Positions 7,293 to 15,231 of a stretch of DNA of 20,814 nt are shown here, piece by piece (position 1 is the first letter of the stretch; every line of letters starts with the position of its first letter). The stretch comes from Flavobacteriia bacterium (GTDB taxonomy: Bacteria > Bacteroidota > Bacteroidia > Flavobacteriales > Flavobacteriaceae), in assembly GCA_018500075.1 (NCBI GenBank), contig JAHBAN010000146.1, positions 1-20,814 of the forward strand, in the 5' to 3' direction. A program made the position numbers and the translations under genes. Under the pieces are notes generated by a model. The model was given only the letters and a program-made list of their open reading frames with translations, had not been told where the DNA came from and made no database searches.

Positions 7293-8333
7293 ATGAGAAT
7301 TGCACAAGATTTGGCCGAGGCCGTGGGCAATACGCCTTTGATTAAGCTTAGAAAAGTCAGCGAAGAGACGGGCTGCACGATCTATGGCAAGGCCGAGTTT
7401 CTCAATCCGGGCCAGTCGGTTAAGGACCGTGCGGCGCTCTATATTATCAAAGACGCGATTGCGCGCGGCGCGCTCAAGCCCGGCGGCACGATTGTCGAGG
7501 GCACGGCGGGCAATACAGGCATTGGCCTTGCGCTGGTCGGGGCGTCTATGGGCTTCAAGACCGTGATCGTGATTCCCGAGACGCAGTCTGAAGAGAAAAA
7601 AGAGATGCTGCGCCTCGCCGGGGCCGAGCTTGTGCAGGTGCCCGCCGCGCCTTACCGCAATCCGAATAATTTTGTGCGCTACTCCGAGCGTTTGGCGCGC
7701 GCGCTGGCCAAGACCGAGCCGAACGGCGCGATCTGGGCCAACCAGTTTGACAATGTGGCGAACCGGCAGGCGCATATCGAAACCACCGGGCCGGAGATTT
7801 GGGAGCAGACGGCTGGCAAGGTTGACGGCTTTATCTGTGCGGTTGGCTCGGGGGGCACGCTTGTCGGAACGGGGATGGTCTTGCAGCCCAAGGGCGTGAA
7901 AATCGGGATTGCCGATCCGATGGGCGCCGGGCTGTTCAGCTATTATACCACAGGCGAGTTGAAAATGGAGGGCGGTTCGATTGCCGAGGGCATCGGGCAG
8001 GTGCGGATCACCAAGAACCTCGAAGGGTTTACGCCCGATATGGCCTATCAGGTGCCCGACGAAGAGGCGCTGCCGTATGTTTTTGATCTATTGGCCGAGG
8101 AGGGGCTGTGTCTGGGCGGCTCGTCGGGTGTGAATATTGCGGGGGCGGTGCGGATGGCGCGCGAATTGGGACCGGGGCATACTATTGTGACGATCCTGTG
8201 TGATTATGGCACGCGCTATCAATCCAAGCTGTTTAACCCGGCGTTTTTGCATGAAAAGGGCCTACCTGTGCCAGACTGGATGGAGCGTGCGCCACGGGAT
8301 ATTCCCTCGGTCATGGAGGATGTGGCCCCATGA
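7293..8333 (+). CDS. cysK: Cysteine synthase A (O-acetylserine sulfhydrylase)
   Basis: This 346-residue PLP fold-type-II enzyme makes L-cysteine from O-acetylserine and sulfide. The Schiff-base lysine is K44 in NPGQSVKDRAA. The substrate loop TAGNTGIGLA lies near residue 71, with the family's serine replaced by alanine in TAGNTG. The phosphate loop GSGGTLVGTG is present, as is GGSSGVNIAGA near the C-terminus. It is about 30 residues longer than enteric CysK, mainly at the C-terminus. ATG 7293 has AAGGAG at 7280-7285. The stop overlaps the next start by ATGA. In R. sphaeroides cysK lies beside trgAB and contributes to tellurite resistance, consistent with cysteine-thiol supply during oxidant stress. 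Confidence 0.93.
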   Translation: MRIAQDLAEAVGNTPLIKLRKVSEETGCTIYGKAEFLNPGQSVKDRAALYIIKDAIARGALKPGGTIVEGTAGNTGIGLALVGASMGFKTVIVIPETQSEEKKEMLRLAGAELVQVPAAPYRNPNNFVRYSERLARALAKTEPNGAIWANQFDNVANRQAHIETTGPEIWEQTAGKVDGFICAVGSGGTLVGTGMVLQPKGVKIGIADPMGAGLFSYYTTGELKMEGGSIAEGIGQVRITKNLEGFTPDMAYQVPDEEALPYVFDLLAEEGLCLGGSSGVNIAGAVRMARELGPGHTIVTILCDYGTRYQSKLFNPAFLHEKGLPVPDWMERAPRDIPSVMEDVAP

Positions 8334-10702
8334 GCAAGTTCGGTCTGATCAAGGCGCTGGCCGCGCTGTGGCTTTTGATTGTGGTGCTCTCTGCGCCGCT
8401 GAGCGCGCAGACGGGCAGTGCCGCCAAGCCTGACTATGAAGCCTGGCAGACGCTGGCCTCACGGATCGAGGGGGCTGTGGAGGCGGGGCGCGCTTCGGAT
8501 GTTGTGCTGGAAAACCTGCGCGCCGATCTTGTTGGATGGCGCGGTGACTTCTTGAGCGCCAAGGACGCGAATGTGCGCACGATTGCCGCCGTTCAAGCCC
8601 AGGTGACAGCGCTCGGCCCTGCGCCTGAGAGCGGCACAGAGCCAGAAGAGATTGCCGCCCAGCGCGAGACATTGACAGCGCGGCTGGCCGCGCTTGAGGC
8701 GCCGGGCAAGCGCGCCGAAGTGGCGCAAAGCCGCGCCGATGCGCTGATTGAAGAGATTGATCGCATTCTGGCGCAGCGCCAAGCCAATGCCTTTCTGGAG
8801 CGCGGTCCAAGCCCGCTCAACCCGACGCTTTGGGCGCGGGGCTGGACGGCCTTTAAAAGCTCTATGGTCAATACGCGCGGCGAGCTTGTCACCAGCTGGA
8901 ACACGCCCAGCCAGCGCGAGGCTTTTATTCAGAATTTGCCAACCTTTCTGACGCTGATTTCGGTTTCGATCGTCTTTTTGCTGATGGGCTGGAGATGGGT
9001 GCGGGCCTTGAGCGAGCGCTTTGTGCGCCACCGCAACACGGCAAAAGGCTGGCTCACGGCGTTTGTTCTGTCGGTTGTGCAGCTCTGTGTTGCCGGGCTT
9101 GGCCTGTATGGGCTGGCCTTTGCGGTCTATTCCTCGGAACTGGTGGGATTGCGGCTGGATCCGTTGATTGAAGCGCTCATTGAGGGCGGCTTTTTTGTCA
9201 TCATCTCGGTCTGGCTGAGCGCTTATGTGTTTGCCCGTTCCGATCGCAGCTTTCACAGCTTTTCACTGAGTGAGTCGCAAAACACGCGGGGCCGTCAGAC
9301 CGTGATCGGGCTTGGGGTGATTTTTGGCCTCAGCTTTGTGCTCGAGGCTTTGTCGCGCTATGACAGCTGGTCGGCGGGGGCTAAGGCCGTCACGGTTTTC
9401 CCCTTGGTTCTGGTGGGCGGCTATTTGCTCTGGCAGCTCGGGCGGCTGTTGCGCAGACACTCACAGGCGGCCACCGATGCGCTCAAAGAGGAGGACGCGC
9501 CGCGCTATGTGGACCGGATGTACGGGCTTTTGGGCCGCGTCATTATGGCCTTCGGGCTTGGCGGCGTTGTGCTTTTGGCCGCAGGGTATTTTGAAGCCGG
9601 CACCACGGCTGTGTTCCAGACGATTGAAACACTGGTGCTGATTGCTGTGCTGATTTTGGCGCAGCGGGTTGTTGCGGAGCTTTGGGTTGTGCTGCGCGCC
9701 GGCGCCGAGGACGCGCGGGAGGGGCTGGTTCCGACCCTGTCGGGCTTTGCGCTGATCCTGATGGCCTTGCCTCAGTTCTTGCGGATATGGGGCACAAGTG
9801 ACGCCCGGATTTCGGCCTTCTGGAGCCGTGCCCGCGAAGGCTTTACCATTGGCGAGACCACAATCACGGCCGGGGCGTTTCTGACCTTTGCGATTGTTTT
9901 TGTGGTCGGCTATATCATCACCCGGCTGGTTCAGGGCGCGCTTAAAAACACGGTTCTGCCCAAGACCCAGATGGATCAGGGCGGGCAGAACGCGCTTGTC
10001 TCCGGGGTTGGCTATATCGGGATATTCCTCGCGGCTCTGGCCGCGATCACCGGGGCGGGAATTGATCTTTCGAGCCTTGCGATTGTGGCGGGGGCGCTCT
10101 CTGTCGGGATCGGTTTCGGGCTACAGAATATTGTCTCCAATTTCGTGTCGGGCATTATTCTTCTGATCGAGCGGCCGATTTCGGAGGGCGACTGGATCGA
10201 AGTGGGGGGCACGCATGGCACGGTGCGCGACATTTCGGTGCGCTCGACGCGAATCGAGACATTTGATCGCTCGGATGTGATTTTGCCCAATGCCGATCTG
10301 ATCAGCGGAAAAGTCACCAATTACACCCGTGGCAACACGGTCGGGCGGGTGATTGTGCCGGTTGGGGTGGCTTATGGGAATGACACCCGAAAGATCGAAC
10401 GGATCCTGAGCGAGATTGCCGAGGCGCATCCTATGGTGTTGCTCAACCCCAAGCCGACGATTGTCTTTCAGGGGTTTGGAGCGGACAGCCTCGATTTTGA
10501 AATTCGCGCCATTTTGCGAGATGTCAATTTCGTGATGTCTGTGCGTTCGGATATGAACCATGAAATCGCCAAGCGCTTCCAAGAGGAAGGTGTTGAGATT
10601 CCGTTTAGCCAGCGTGATATCTGGATCAGAAACCCCGAGGCGCTTTTGCCTGCTGCGCCCTCGGCTGTGAGGGCTGACAAGAGCGACGGAGACGGCGCAT
10701 GA
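8330..10702 (+). CDS. Large MscS-type mechanosensitive channel with periplasmic DUF3772-like domain
   Basis: This is a 790-residue inner-membrane protein. It starts with a signal peptide (hydrophobic residues about 7-22, likely cleavage after SAPLSAQ). A helical periplasmic region (about 35-200) resembles DUF3772. Many membrane helices follow from about residue 205. The MscS core is near 545-770: pore helix region SSLAIVAGALSVGIGFG, then QNIVSNFVSGIILLIERP and the beta domain GDWIEVGGTHGTVRDIS with RSTRIETFDRSDVILPNA. MscS channels open under membrane tension and release solutes during hypo-osmotic shock. The length resembles the large KefA/YbdG-like forms, not the 286-residue MscS. It overlaps cysK and the next gene by ATGA on both sides, so the three genes are probably co-translated. 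Confidence 0.93.
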   Translation: MSKFGLIKALAALWLLIVVLSAPLSAQTGSAAKPDYEAWQTLASRIEGAVEAGRASDVVLENLRADLVGWRGDFLSAKDANVRTIAAVQAQVTALGPAPESGTEPEEIAAQRETLTARLAALEAPGKRAEVAQSRADALIEEIDRILAQRQANAFLERGPSPLNPTLWARGWTAFKSSMVNTRGELVTSWNTPSQREAFIQNLPTFLTLISVSIVFLLMGWRWVRALSERFVRHRNTAKGWLTAFVLSVVQLCVAGLGLYGLAFAVYSSELVGLRLDPLIEALIEGGFFVIISVWLSAYVFARSDRSFHSFSLSESQNTRGRQTVIGLGVIFGLSFVLEALSRYDSWSAGAKAVTVFPLVLVGGYLLWQLGRLLRRHSQAATDALKEEDAPRYVDRMYGLLGRVIMAFGLGGVVLLAAGYFEAGTTAVFQTIETLVLIAVLILAQRVVAELWVVLRAGAEDAREGLVPTLSGFALILMALPQFLRIWGTSDARISAFWSRAREGFTIGETTITAGAFLTFAIVFVVGYIITRLVQGALKNTVLPKTQMDQGGQNALVSGVGYIGIFLAALAAITGAGIDLSSLAIVAGALSVGIGFGLQNIVSNFVSGIILLIERPISEGDWIEVGGTHGTVRDISVRSTRIETFDRSDVILPNADLISGKVTNYTRGNTVGRVIVPVGVAYGNDTRKIERILSEIAEAHPMVLLNPKPTIVFQGFGADSLDFEIRAILRDVNFVMSVRSDMNHEIAKRFQEEGVEIPFSQRDIWIRNPEALLPAAPSAVRADKSDGDGA

Positions 10703-11415
10703 GTAACGCGCGTTTTCGGGAGGATGCCTATCTGCGTGACCTGAGCGCAACCGTCACGGGCCACACCGCCGAGGGCGGTATTGTGTTGGATCGCACGATT
10801 TTTTACCCGACCGGCGGGGGGCAGCCCGGCGACAGCGGACACCTTGTCTGGGACGGCCACAGGCTTGAGATTGCGACGACGGTCAAGGGGGCAAGTGGCG
10901 AGAGTGTGCTTGTCCCGGCGGCGCCCGAGGCTTTGCCGCAGGTCGGGGTGAAACTGATGCAACATCTGGATTGGGAGCGCCGCCACCGGCATATGCGGGT
11001 GCATACGGCGCTTCATCTGCTTTCGGTTGTCTTGCCTTTGCCTGTGACGGGCGGTCAGATCGGCGCGGAGAAAGGCAGGCTTGATTTTATGATGCCCGAG
11101 CCGCCCGAGGACCGTGAGGCTGTGGAGGCGGCGCTCAATGCGCTTGTTGCGGCGGATCTGCCTGTGAGCGAAACATGGATCAGCCAAGCAGAGCTTGACG
11201 GCACCCCTGAGCTTGTCAAAACCATGAGCGTGTCGCCGCCACGCTCCGGCGGGCTGATCCGGCTTGTGCAGATCGGCGCAGGGGCGGATCGGGTCGATCT
11301 TCAGCCCTGCGGCGGCACCCATGTGGCGCGCACCGGAGAGATTGGCGGGCTGCGACTGGGCAAGATCGAAAACAAGGGAAAACAGAACCGCCGGGTGAAC
11401 CTGCATTTGATCTGA
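10699..11415 (+). CDS. alaX: AlaX: freestanding alanyl-tRNA editing hydrolase
   Basis: This 238-residue protein is homologous to the editing domain of alanyl-tRNA synthetase. The zinc-site motifs are HTALH at residues 102-106 and CGGTH at 204-208, giving the H-x3-H and C-x3-H ligand pattern. The N-terminal TGGGQPGDSGHL is the usual family glycine-rich segment, which suggests the AlaX-M type. AlaX hydrolyses Ser- (and sometimes Gly-) tRNA-Ala in trans to prevent serine-for-alanine errors. It is the third gene of the overlapping cysK-mscS-alaX set. A tRNA-Ser gene begins 55 bases after its stop. Confidence 0.92.
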   Translation: MSNARFREDAYLRDLSATVTGHTAEGGIVLDRTIFYPTGGGQPGDSGHLVWDGHRLEIATTVKGASGESVLVPAAPEALPQVGVKLMQHLDWERRHRHMRVHTALHLLSVVLPLPVTGGQIGAEKGRLDFMMPEPPEDREAVEAALNALVAADLPVSETWISQAELDGTPELVKTMSVSPPRSGGLIRLVQIGAGADRVDLQPCGGTHVARTGEIGGLRLGKIENKGKQNRRVNLHLI

Positions 11416-11470
11416 GAGATTGGGCAGTTTGGGCTTGCAGGACCACCCGTTTTTTCGATAGACGGACCTC

Positions 11471-11560
11471 GGACAGGTGGCCGAGTGGTCGAAGGCGCGC
11501 GCCTGGAAAGTGCGTAGGCGGGTGACCGTCTCGAGGGTTCGAATCCCTTCCTGTCCGCCA
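11471..11560 (+). tRNA. tRNA-Ser (anticodon GGA)
   Basis: The 90-base gene folds as a class II tRNA. Acceptor GGACAGG (11471-11477) pairs with CCTGTCC (11550-11556). The discriminator is G11557 and CCA is encoded at 11558-11560. The anticodon stem 11498-11502 / 11510-11514 encloses loop CTGGAAA, with GGA at 11505-11507, which reads UCC and UCU. A long variable arm typical of serine tRNAs follows, then the T-loop GGTTCGAATCC. Confidence 0.96.
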
Positions 11561-11750
11561 TATCCCCTTATCGTCGGCGACAGTCAGCTTTTTTGGTGGT
11601 TTTACGCTGAGAAAGCCTTTGGTCCTTGGGCTGGTTTGAGAGCGTGGTGGGGGGCGTAATTATTTGGGGGGAAATCTCATATATCAATTGATTTGACCGC
11701 GGTTTTCTGCAATGTGCCTTCAACCTTTGTAATATCATATCGGAAATAAA

Positions 11751-11951
11751 ATGCAGGTCAGTGTACGCGACAACAATGTCGATCAGGCGCTTCGTGCCCT
11801 TAAGAAGAAGCTCCAGCGCGAAGGCGTGTTTCGCGAGATGCGACTTAAGGAGCACTTCGAGAAACCCTCGGAAAAAAAGGCCCGCACGAAGGCAGAAGCC
11901 ATTCGTCGCCAGCGTAAGCTCGCCCGCAAAAAGGCCGAGCGCGAAGGATAA
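11751..11951 (+). CDS. rpsU: 30S ribosomal protein S21
   Basis: This is a 66-residue, very basic protein starting MQVSVRDNNVDQALRALKK, with the S21 signature KLQREGVFREMRLKEHFEKP and a lysine/arginine-rich tail. The length matches alphaproteobacterial S21. S21 is a late-assembling small-subunit protein that aids initiation at Shine-Dalgarno sites. Its own ribosome site is weak (CGGAAATAAA just before ATG). The 190 bases upstream after the tRNA gene become clearly AT-richer from about 11650, as expected for a strong promoter region, but I could not fix a -35/-10 pair. A good terminator follows. Confidence 0.95.
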   Translation: MQVSVRDNNVDQALRALKKKLQREGVFREMRLKEHFEKPSEKKARTKAEAIRRQRKLARKKAEREG

Positions 11952-11988
11952 ACCCTTCCAAAAGATCAGAAGGCCGATGTGGCCTTGG

Positions 11989-12021
11989 GCGTGGGTCGCG
12001 ATGGCGGGCCACGCTTTTTTT
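11989..12021 (+). terminator. Rho-independent terminator after rpsU
   Basis: GCGTGG (11989-11994) pairs with CCACGC (12009-12014) around a 14-base loop. Seven T follow at 12015-12021. It separates rpsU from the photolyase operon. Confidence 0.8.
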
Positions 12022-12058
12022 ATGCGCCCGGCAAAGCGCTCAAAGGCGGTATTTTCTT

Positions 12059-12088
12059 TGATCTGAAGGGTGTGGCAGGCTGTATGGC
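12059..12088 (+). promoter_or_regulatory. Candidate ECF (RpoE/ChrR-type) promoter of the FeS-photolyase operon
   Basis: TGATCT (12059-12064) is followed after exactly 18 bases by TATGGC (12083-12088), which lies 27 bases before the start codon. The hexamer and spacing are the same as in the candidate promoter at 2812, and a G precedes the TA in both. It lies after the rpsU terminator, so the operon needs its own promoter about here. Confidence 0.55.
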
Positions 12089-12115
12089 TTCCTATAGGGC
12101 AAGGCGGAATACAAA

Positions 12116-13669
12116 ATGCAAAGCAGCGAGCAGGGCCACGACAAAGATCTGATTGTCATTTTGGGCGATCAGCTCAGCGAGGATATATCGTCTTTGCAGG
12201 GGCGCTCTCCGGCGCGCTCTGTTGTGCTGATGGCGGAGGTGCGCGAGGAGGCGGGCTATGTCTGGCACCACAAGAAAAAGCTCGCCTTTGTATTTTCGGC
12301 CATGCGGCATTTTGCAGAGCGGTTGCGGCGTGCGGGGTGGACTGTGCTCTATCGCGCGCTGGCCGACCCTGCGACTCGCGCCAGCCTGACCGAGGAGGTC
12401 AGTGCTGTTTTGGCGGCGGGGGGCTTTGGGCGTGTGGTGATGACCGAGGCGGGCGAGACGCGGCTCAAGCAGGCCTTTGAGCGGGCCAGTGCCGATTGGC
12501 CTGTGCCGCTTGAGATATGCGCGGATGCGCGGTTTTTGGCGTCTCATGAGGCGTTCGCACAATGGGCCGAGGGCCGCAAGCAGCTTCGGATGGAGTATTT
12601 CTACCGTGAGATGCGGCGCAAGACGGGGCTGTTGATGCAGGCAGACCAGCCCGAGGGCGGGCAATGGAACTTTGATGCAGACAACCGCAAGGCCGCGAAG
12701 GCGGATTTGTTTATGCCCCAGCCCGCGCGGTTTGTGCCTGACGCGATCACTCAAGAGGTGCTTGAGATGGTGGAGCGCGAGCGGGGCGATCATTTTGGTA
12801 TTTTGGAGGGGTTCTGGTTTGCTGTGACGCGCGAGGAGGCGCTTGTGGCGCTCGAGCAGTTCGCCAGCGAGGCTTTGCCGCGGTTTGGCGACTATCAGGA
12901 CGCGATGCTGTCGGGCGAGCCGTTTCTCTATCATTCGGTCTTGGCGCAATATATCAATATCGGCCTGCTCGGGCCACTTGAGGTCTGTCGCCGTGTGGAG
13001 CGGGCCTATTATGAGGGGGATGCGCCGCTCAATGCGGTGGAGGGGTTTATTCGCCAGATTATCGGCTGGCGCGAGTATATGCGCGGGATCTACTGGCTCA
13101 GCCCCGAGGGCTATACCGACCAGAACCACCTTGGCGCACAGCGCGATTTGCCACAGTTTTACTGGACGGGCGAAACCAGCATGGCCTGTCTGGCTGCGGC
13201 AATCGGCCAGACCCGACAGGAGGCCTATGCCCATCACATCCAACGTCTGATGGTGACCGGAAATTTTGCCATGTTGGCGGGGATTGATCCCAAACAGGTG
13301 CATGAATGGTATCTTGCGGTTTATGCGGATGCTTATGAGTGGGTGGAAGCGCCCAATGTGATCGGGATGAGCCAGTTTGCCGATGGCGGGTTTCTCGGAT
13401 CAAAGCCCTATGCGTCCAGTGGCAATTACATCAACAAGATGTCTGATTACTGCGCGGGCTGCACATATAGTGTGAGCCAGAAAACCGGTGAGGGGGCCTG
13501 TCCATTCAACGCGCTCTATTGGGATTTTCTTGTGCGCAACGAGGGCCAGCTCAGAGGCAATCCGCGGCTGGGCCAGATGTATGCCACATGGGGGCGGATG
13601 AGCGAGACAAAGCAGCGAGACTATCTTGAGAGCGCGGCCAAGATACTTGCGGCGATTGAGACGCTATGA
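12116..13669 (+). CDS. Iron-sulfur (6-4) photolyase / cryptochrome (FeS-BCP; PhrB/CryB type)
   Basis: This 517-residue protein belongs to the bacterial FeS-BCP class. The N-terminus LIVILGDQLS opens the antenna domain. Four cysteines, C358, C446, C449 and C462, have exactly the spacing of the [4Fe-4S] ligands of Agrobacterium PhrB (C350, C438, C441, C454). The active-site motif AHHIQRLMVTGNF places H373/H374 eight residues beyond the PhrB histidines, the same offset. Characterised members repair (6-4) photoproducts (PhrB) or also act in light-dependent regulation (CryB of R. sphaeroides). They bind FAD and usually 6,7-dimethyl-8-ribityllumazine as antenna. The start has a modest AAGGCGG site upstream. 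The stop overlaps the next start by ATGA, indicating coupled translation. Repair versus signalling function cannot be decided from sequence. Confidence 0.94.
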   Translation: MQSSEQGHDKDLIVILGDQLSEDISSLQGRSPARSVVLMAEVREEAGYVWHHKKKLAFVFSAMRHFAERLRRAGWTVLYRALADPATRASLTEEVSAVLAAGGFGRVVMTEAGETRLKQAFERASADWPVPLEICADARFLASHEAFAQWAEGRKQLRMEYFYREMRRKTGLLMQADQPEGGQWNFDADNRKAAKADLFMPQPARFVPDAITQEVLEMVERERGDHFGILEGFWFAVTREEALVALEQFASEALPRFGDYQDAMLSGEPFLYHSVLAQYINIGLLGPLEVCRRVERAYYEGDAPLNAVEGFIRQIIGWREYMRGIYWLSPEGYTDQNHLGAQRDLPQFYWTGETSMACLAAAIGQTRQEAYAHHIQRLMVTGNFAMLAGIDPKQVHEWYLAVYADAYEWVEAPNVIGMSQFADGGFLGSKPYASSGNYINKMSDYCAGCTYSVSQKTGEGACPFNALYWDFLVRNEGQLRGNPRLGQMYATWGRMSETKQRDYLESAAKILAAIETL

Positions 13670-15231
13670 GGCTGCGCGATCTGCAAGTTGTTTGGTTCAA
13701 GCGGGATTTGCGCAGTTTTGACAATCGCGCATTGGCGGCGGCGGCGGCGCGTGGGCCGGTTCTGCCGCTCTATGTGGTGGAGCCTGAGCTTTGGGCGGGG
13801 CGCGATATGTCGGCGCGGCAGTGGGCGTTTGTTGCAGAAACACTTGTCGAGCTGCGCGGTGAGCTGGCCCGGCTCGGACAGGGGCTTGTTGTGCGGCAGG
13901 GCGAGATATGCCGGGTTCTGGAGCGGATCAGGGCCGAGCATGGCGCCTTTACGCTTTGGGCGCATGAGGAAACCGGCAATGGCTGGACCTATGCGCGGGA
14001 CCGGCGTGTTGCGGGTTGGTGCCGGGCGGCGGGGCTTGCGTTTTGTGAGATAAAAAACCACGGCGTGACGCGGGCGCTGGCCACGCGCAATGGCTGGGCG
14101 GCCTCTTGGGACAGCTTTATGGGCGAGCCGCTGACCGCTGCGCCCCGGCTGCGGCCTTTGGGCGATCTGACGCTCGGGGCGATCCCGAGTGCAAAGGATC
14201 TGGGGCTTGCACCAGAGCGCTGTGACGGGCGTCAGAGGGGCGGACGTAGGGCCGGGCTTGAGAGGCTGCACAGCTTTTTGAGCGAGCGCGCCCCGCCGTA
14301 TCGCAAGGCGATGTCCTCGCCGCTGGCGGGCGCGCGCCATTGCTCGCGGCTGTCGCCCTATCTGGCTTGGGGGGCGCTGTCGATGCGCGAGGTCCATCAG
14401 GCCAACGCGCGCCGGCGTGTTGCGCTGGCAGAGCGACCCAACGAGGACCGGCGCTTTCCCGGCGCTCTTAAGGCCTTCTCGGGGCGGCTGCACTGGCATT
14501 GCCACTTTATCCAGAAGCTCGAGGATGCGCCGCGACTGGAATATGAAAACCTGCACCGCGCCTATGACGGTTTGCGCCCCGCAACGGCGGATGCCACCCG
14601 TTTGGGGGCGTTTTCGGAAGGGGAAACGGGGCTGCCGTTTGTGGATGCCTGTCTGCGCAGTTTGCGGGCGACGGGCTGGCTCAATTTTCGGATGCGCGCC
14701 ATGGTGCAGGCGGTGGCAAGCTATCATCTCTGGCTGCCCTGGCAGGAGAGCGGGGCGGTTCTGGCGCGGCTTTTTACGGATTATGAGCCGGGCATTCACT
14801 GGAGTCAGGTCCAGATGCAATCGGGGACAACCGGAATGAACACGGTGCGGATTTATAACCCTGTGAAGCAGGGCTATGATCAGGACCCGACCGGCGCCTT
14901 TACGCGCCGCTGGCTGCCCGAGCTTGGGCCGATTGACGATGCTTTTGTGCAGGAGCCGTGGCGCGCGCCGAATGCGGCGCAGGTTTTGGGGCGGGCCTAT
15001 CCTGAGCCTGTTGTCGAGCCGGCAAGTGCCGCACAAGCGGCGAGAGAGGCGGTCTGGGCGGTGCGCAAGGGGCCGCTGTTTCGCGAGGAGGCGCAGCGGC
15101 TTCTTGTCAAACACGCGTCACGCAAAGCCGGGCGGAGCGGGACCGGCCGGGGGCGCGCCAACAGCGCCAAGCCGTCTGTCGCGCAGGCGCAGGCGCAGAT
15201 GCGCTTTTCGTTCGGGCAGGATGACCTATGA
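13666..15231 (+). CDS. Photolyase/cryptochrome homologue with non-canonical flavin pocket
   Basis: This 521-residue protein has a photolyase N-terminal domain (LQVVWFKRDLRSFDN) and an FAD-binding C-terminal domain: RLSPYLAWGALSMREV, LHWHCHFIQKLE, GWLNFRMRAM, then YEPGIHWSQVQMQSG (373-387) and NTVRIYNPVKQ. It lacks the D-x-D-x3-NN block that contacts flavin N5 in CPD photolyases; an ungapped alignment from the shared R-[VI]-[FY]-N-P puts glycine at the N5 asparagine. It also lacks the four-cysteine cluster of its neighbour. It is therefore neither a standard class I photolyase nor FeS-BCP, but a distinct proteobacterial cryptochrome-like group whose activity I do not know. A basic, low-complexity tail (about 484-521) ends QMRFSFGQDDL. 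It overlaps both neighbours by ATGA. Confidence 0.88.
   Translation: MRLRDLQVVWFKRDLRSFDNRALAAAAARGPVLPLYVVEPELWAGRDMSARQWAFVAETLVELRGELARLGQGLVVRQGEICRVLERIRAEHGAFTLWAHEETGNGWTYARDRRVAGWCRAAGLAFCEIKNHGVTRALATRNGWAASWDSFMGEPLTAAPRLRPLGDLTLGAIPSAKDLGLAPERCDGRQRGGRRAGLERLHSFLSERAPPYRKAMSSPLAGARHCSRLSPYLAWGALSMREVHQANARRRVALAERPNEDRRFPGALKAFSGRLHWHCHFIQKLEDAPRLEYENLHRAYDGLRPATADATRLGAFSEGETGLPFVDACLRSLRATGWLNFRMRAMVQAVASYHLWLPWQESGAVLARLFTDYEPGIHWSQVQMQSGTTGMNTVRIYNPVKQGYDQDPTGAFTRRWLPELGPIDDAFVQEPWRAPNAAQVLGRAYPEPVVEPASAAQAAREAVWAVRKGPLFREEAQRLLVKHASRKAGRSGTGRGRANSAKPSVAQAQAQMRFSFGQDDL

Noticed and set aside
12070..12480. 136-codon open frame overlapping the start of the FeS photolyase
   Set aside because: It overlaps the clear photolyase frame and its translation is cysteine- and glycine-rich with no family resemblance.
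13621..15114. 497-codon open frame on the minus strand opposite the second photolyase homologue
   Set aside because: It is a mirror of a GC-rich coding frame, rich in arginine and proline with no recognisable domain, while the plus-strand frame is a clear photolyase-family protein.
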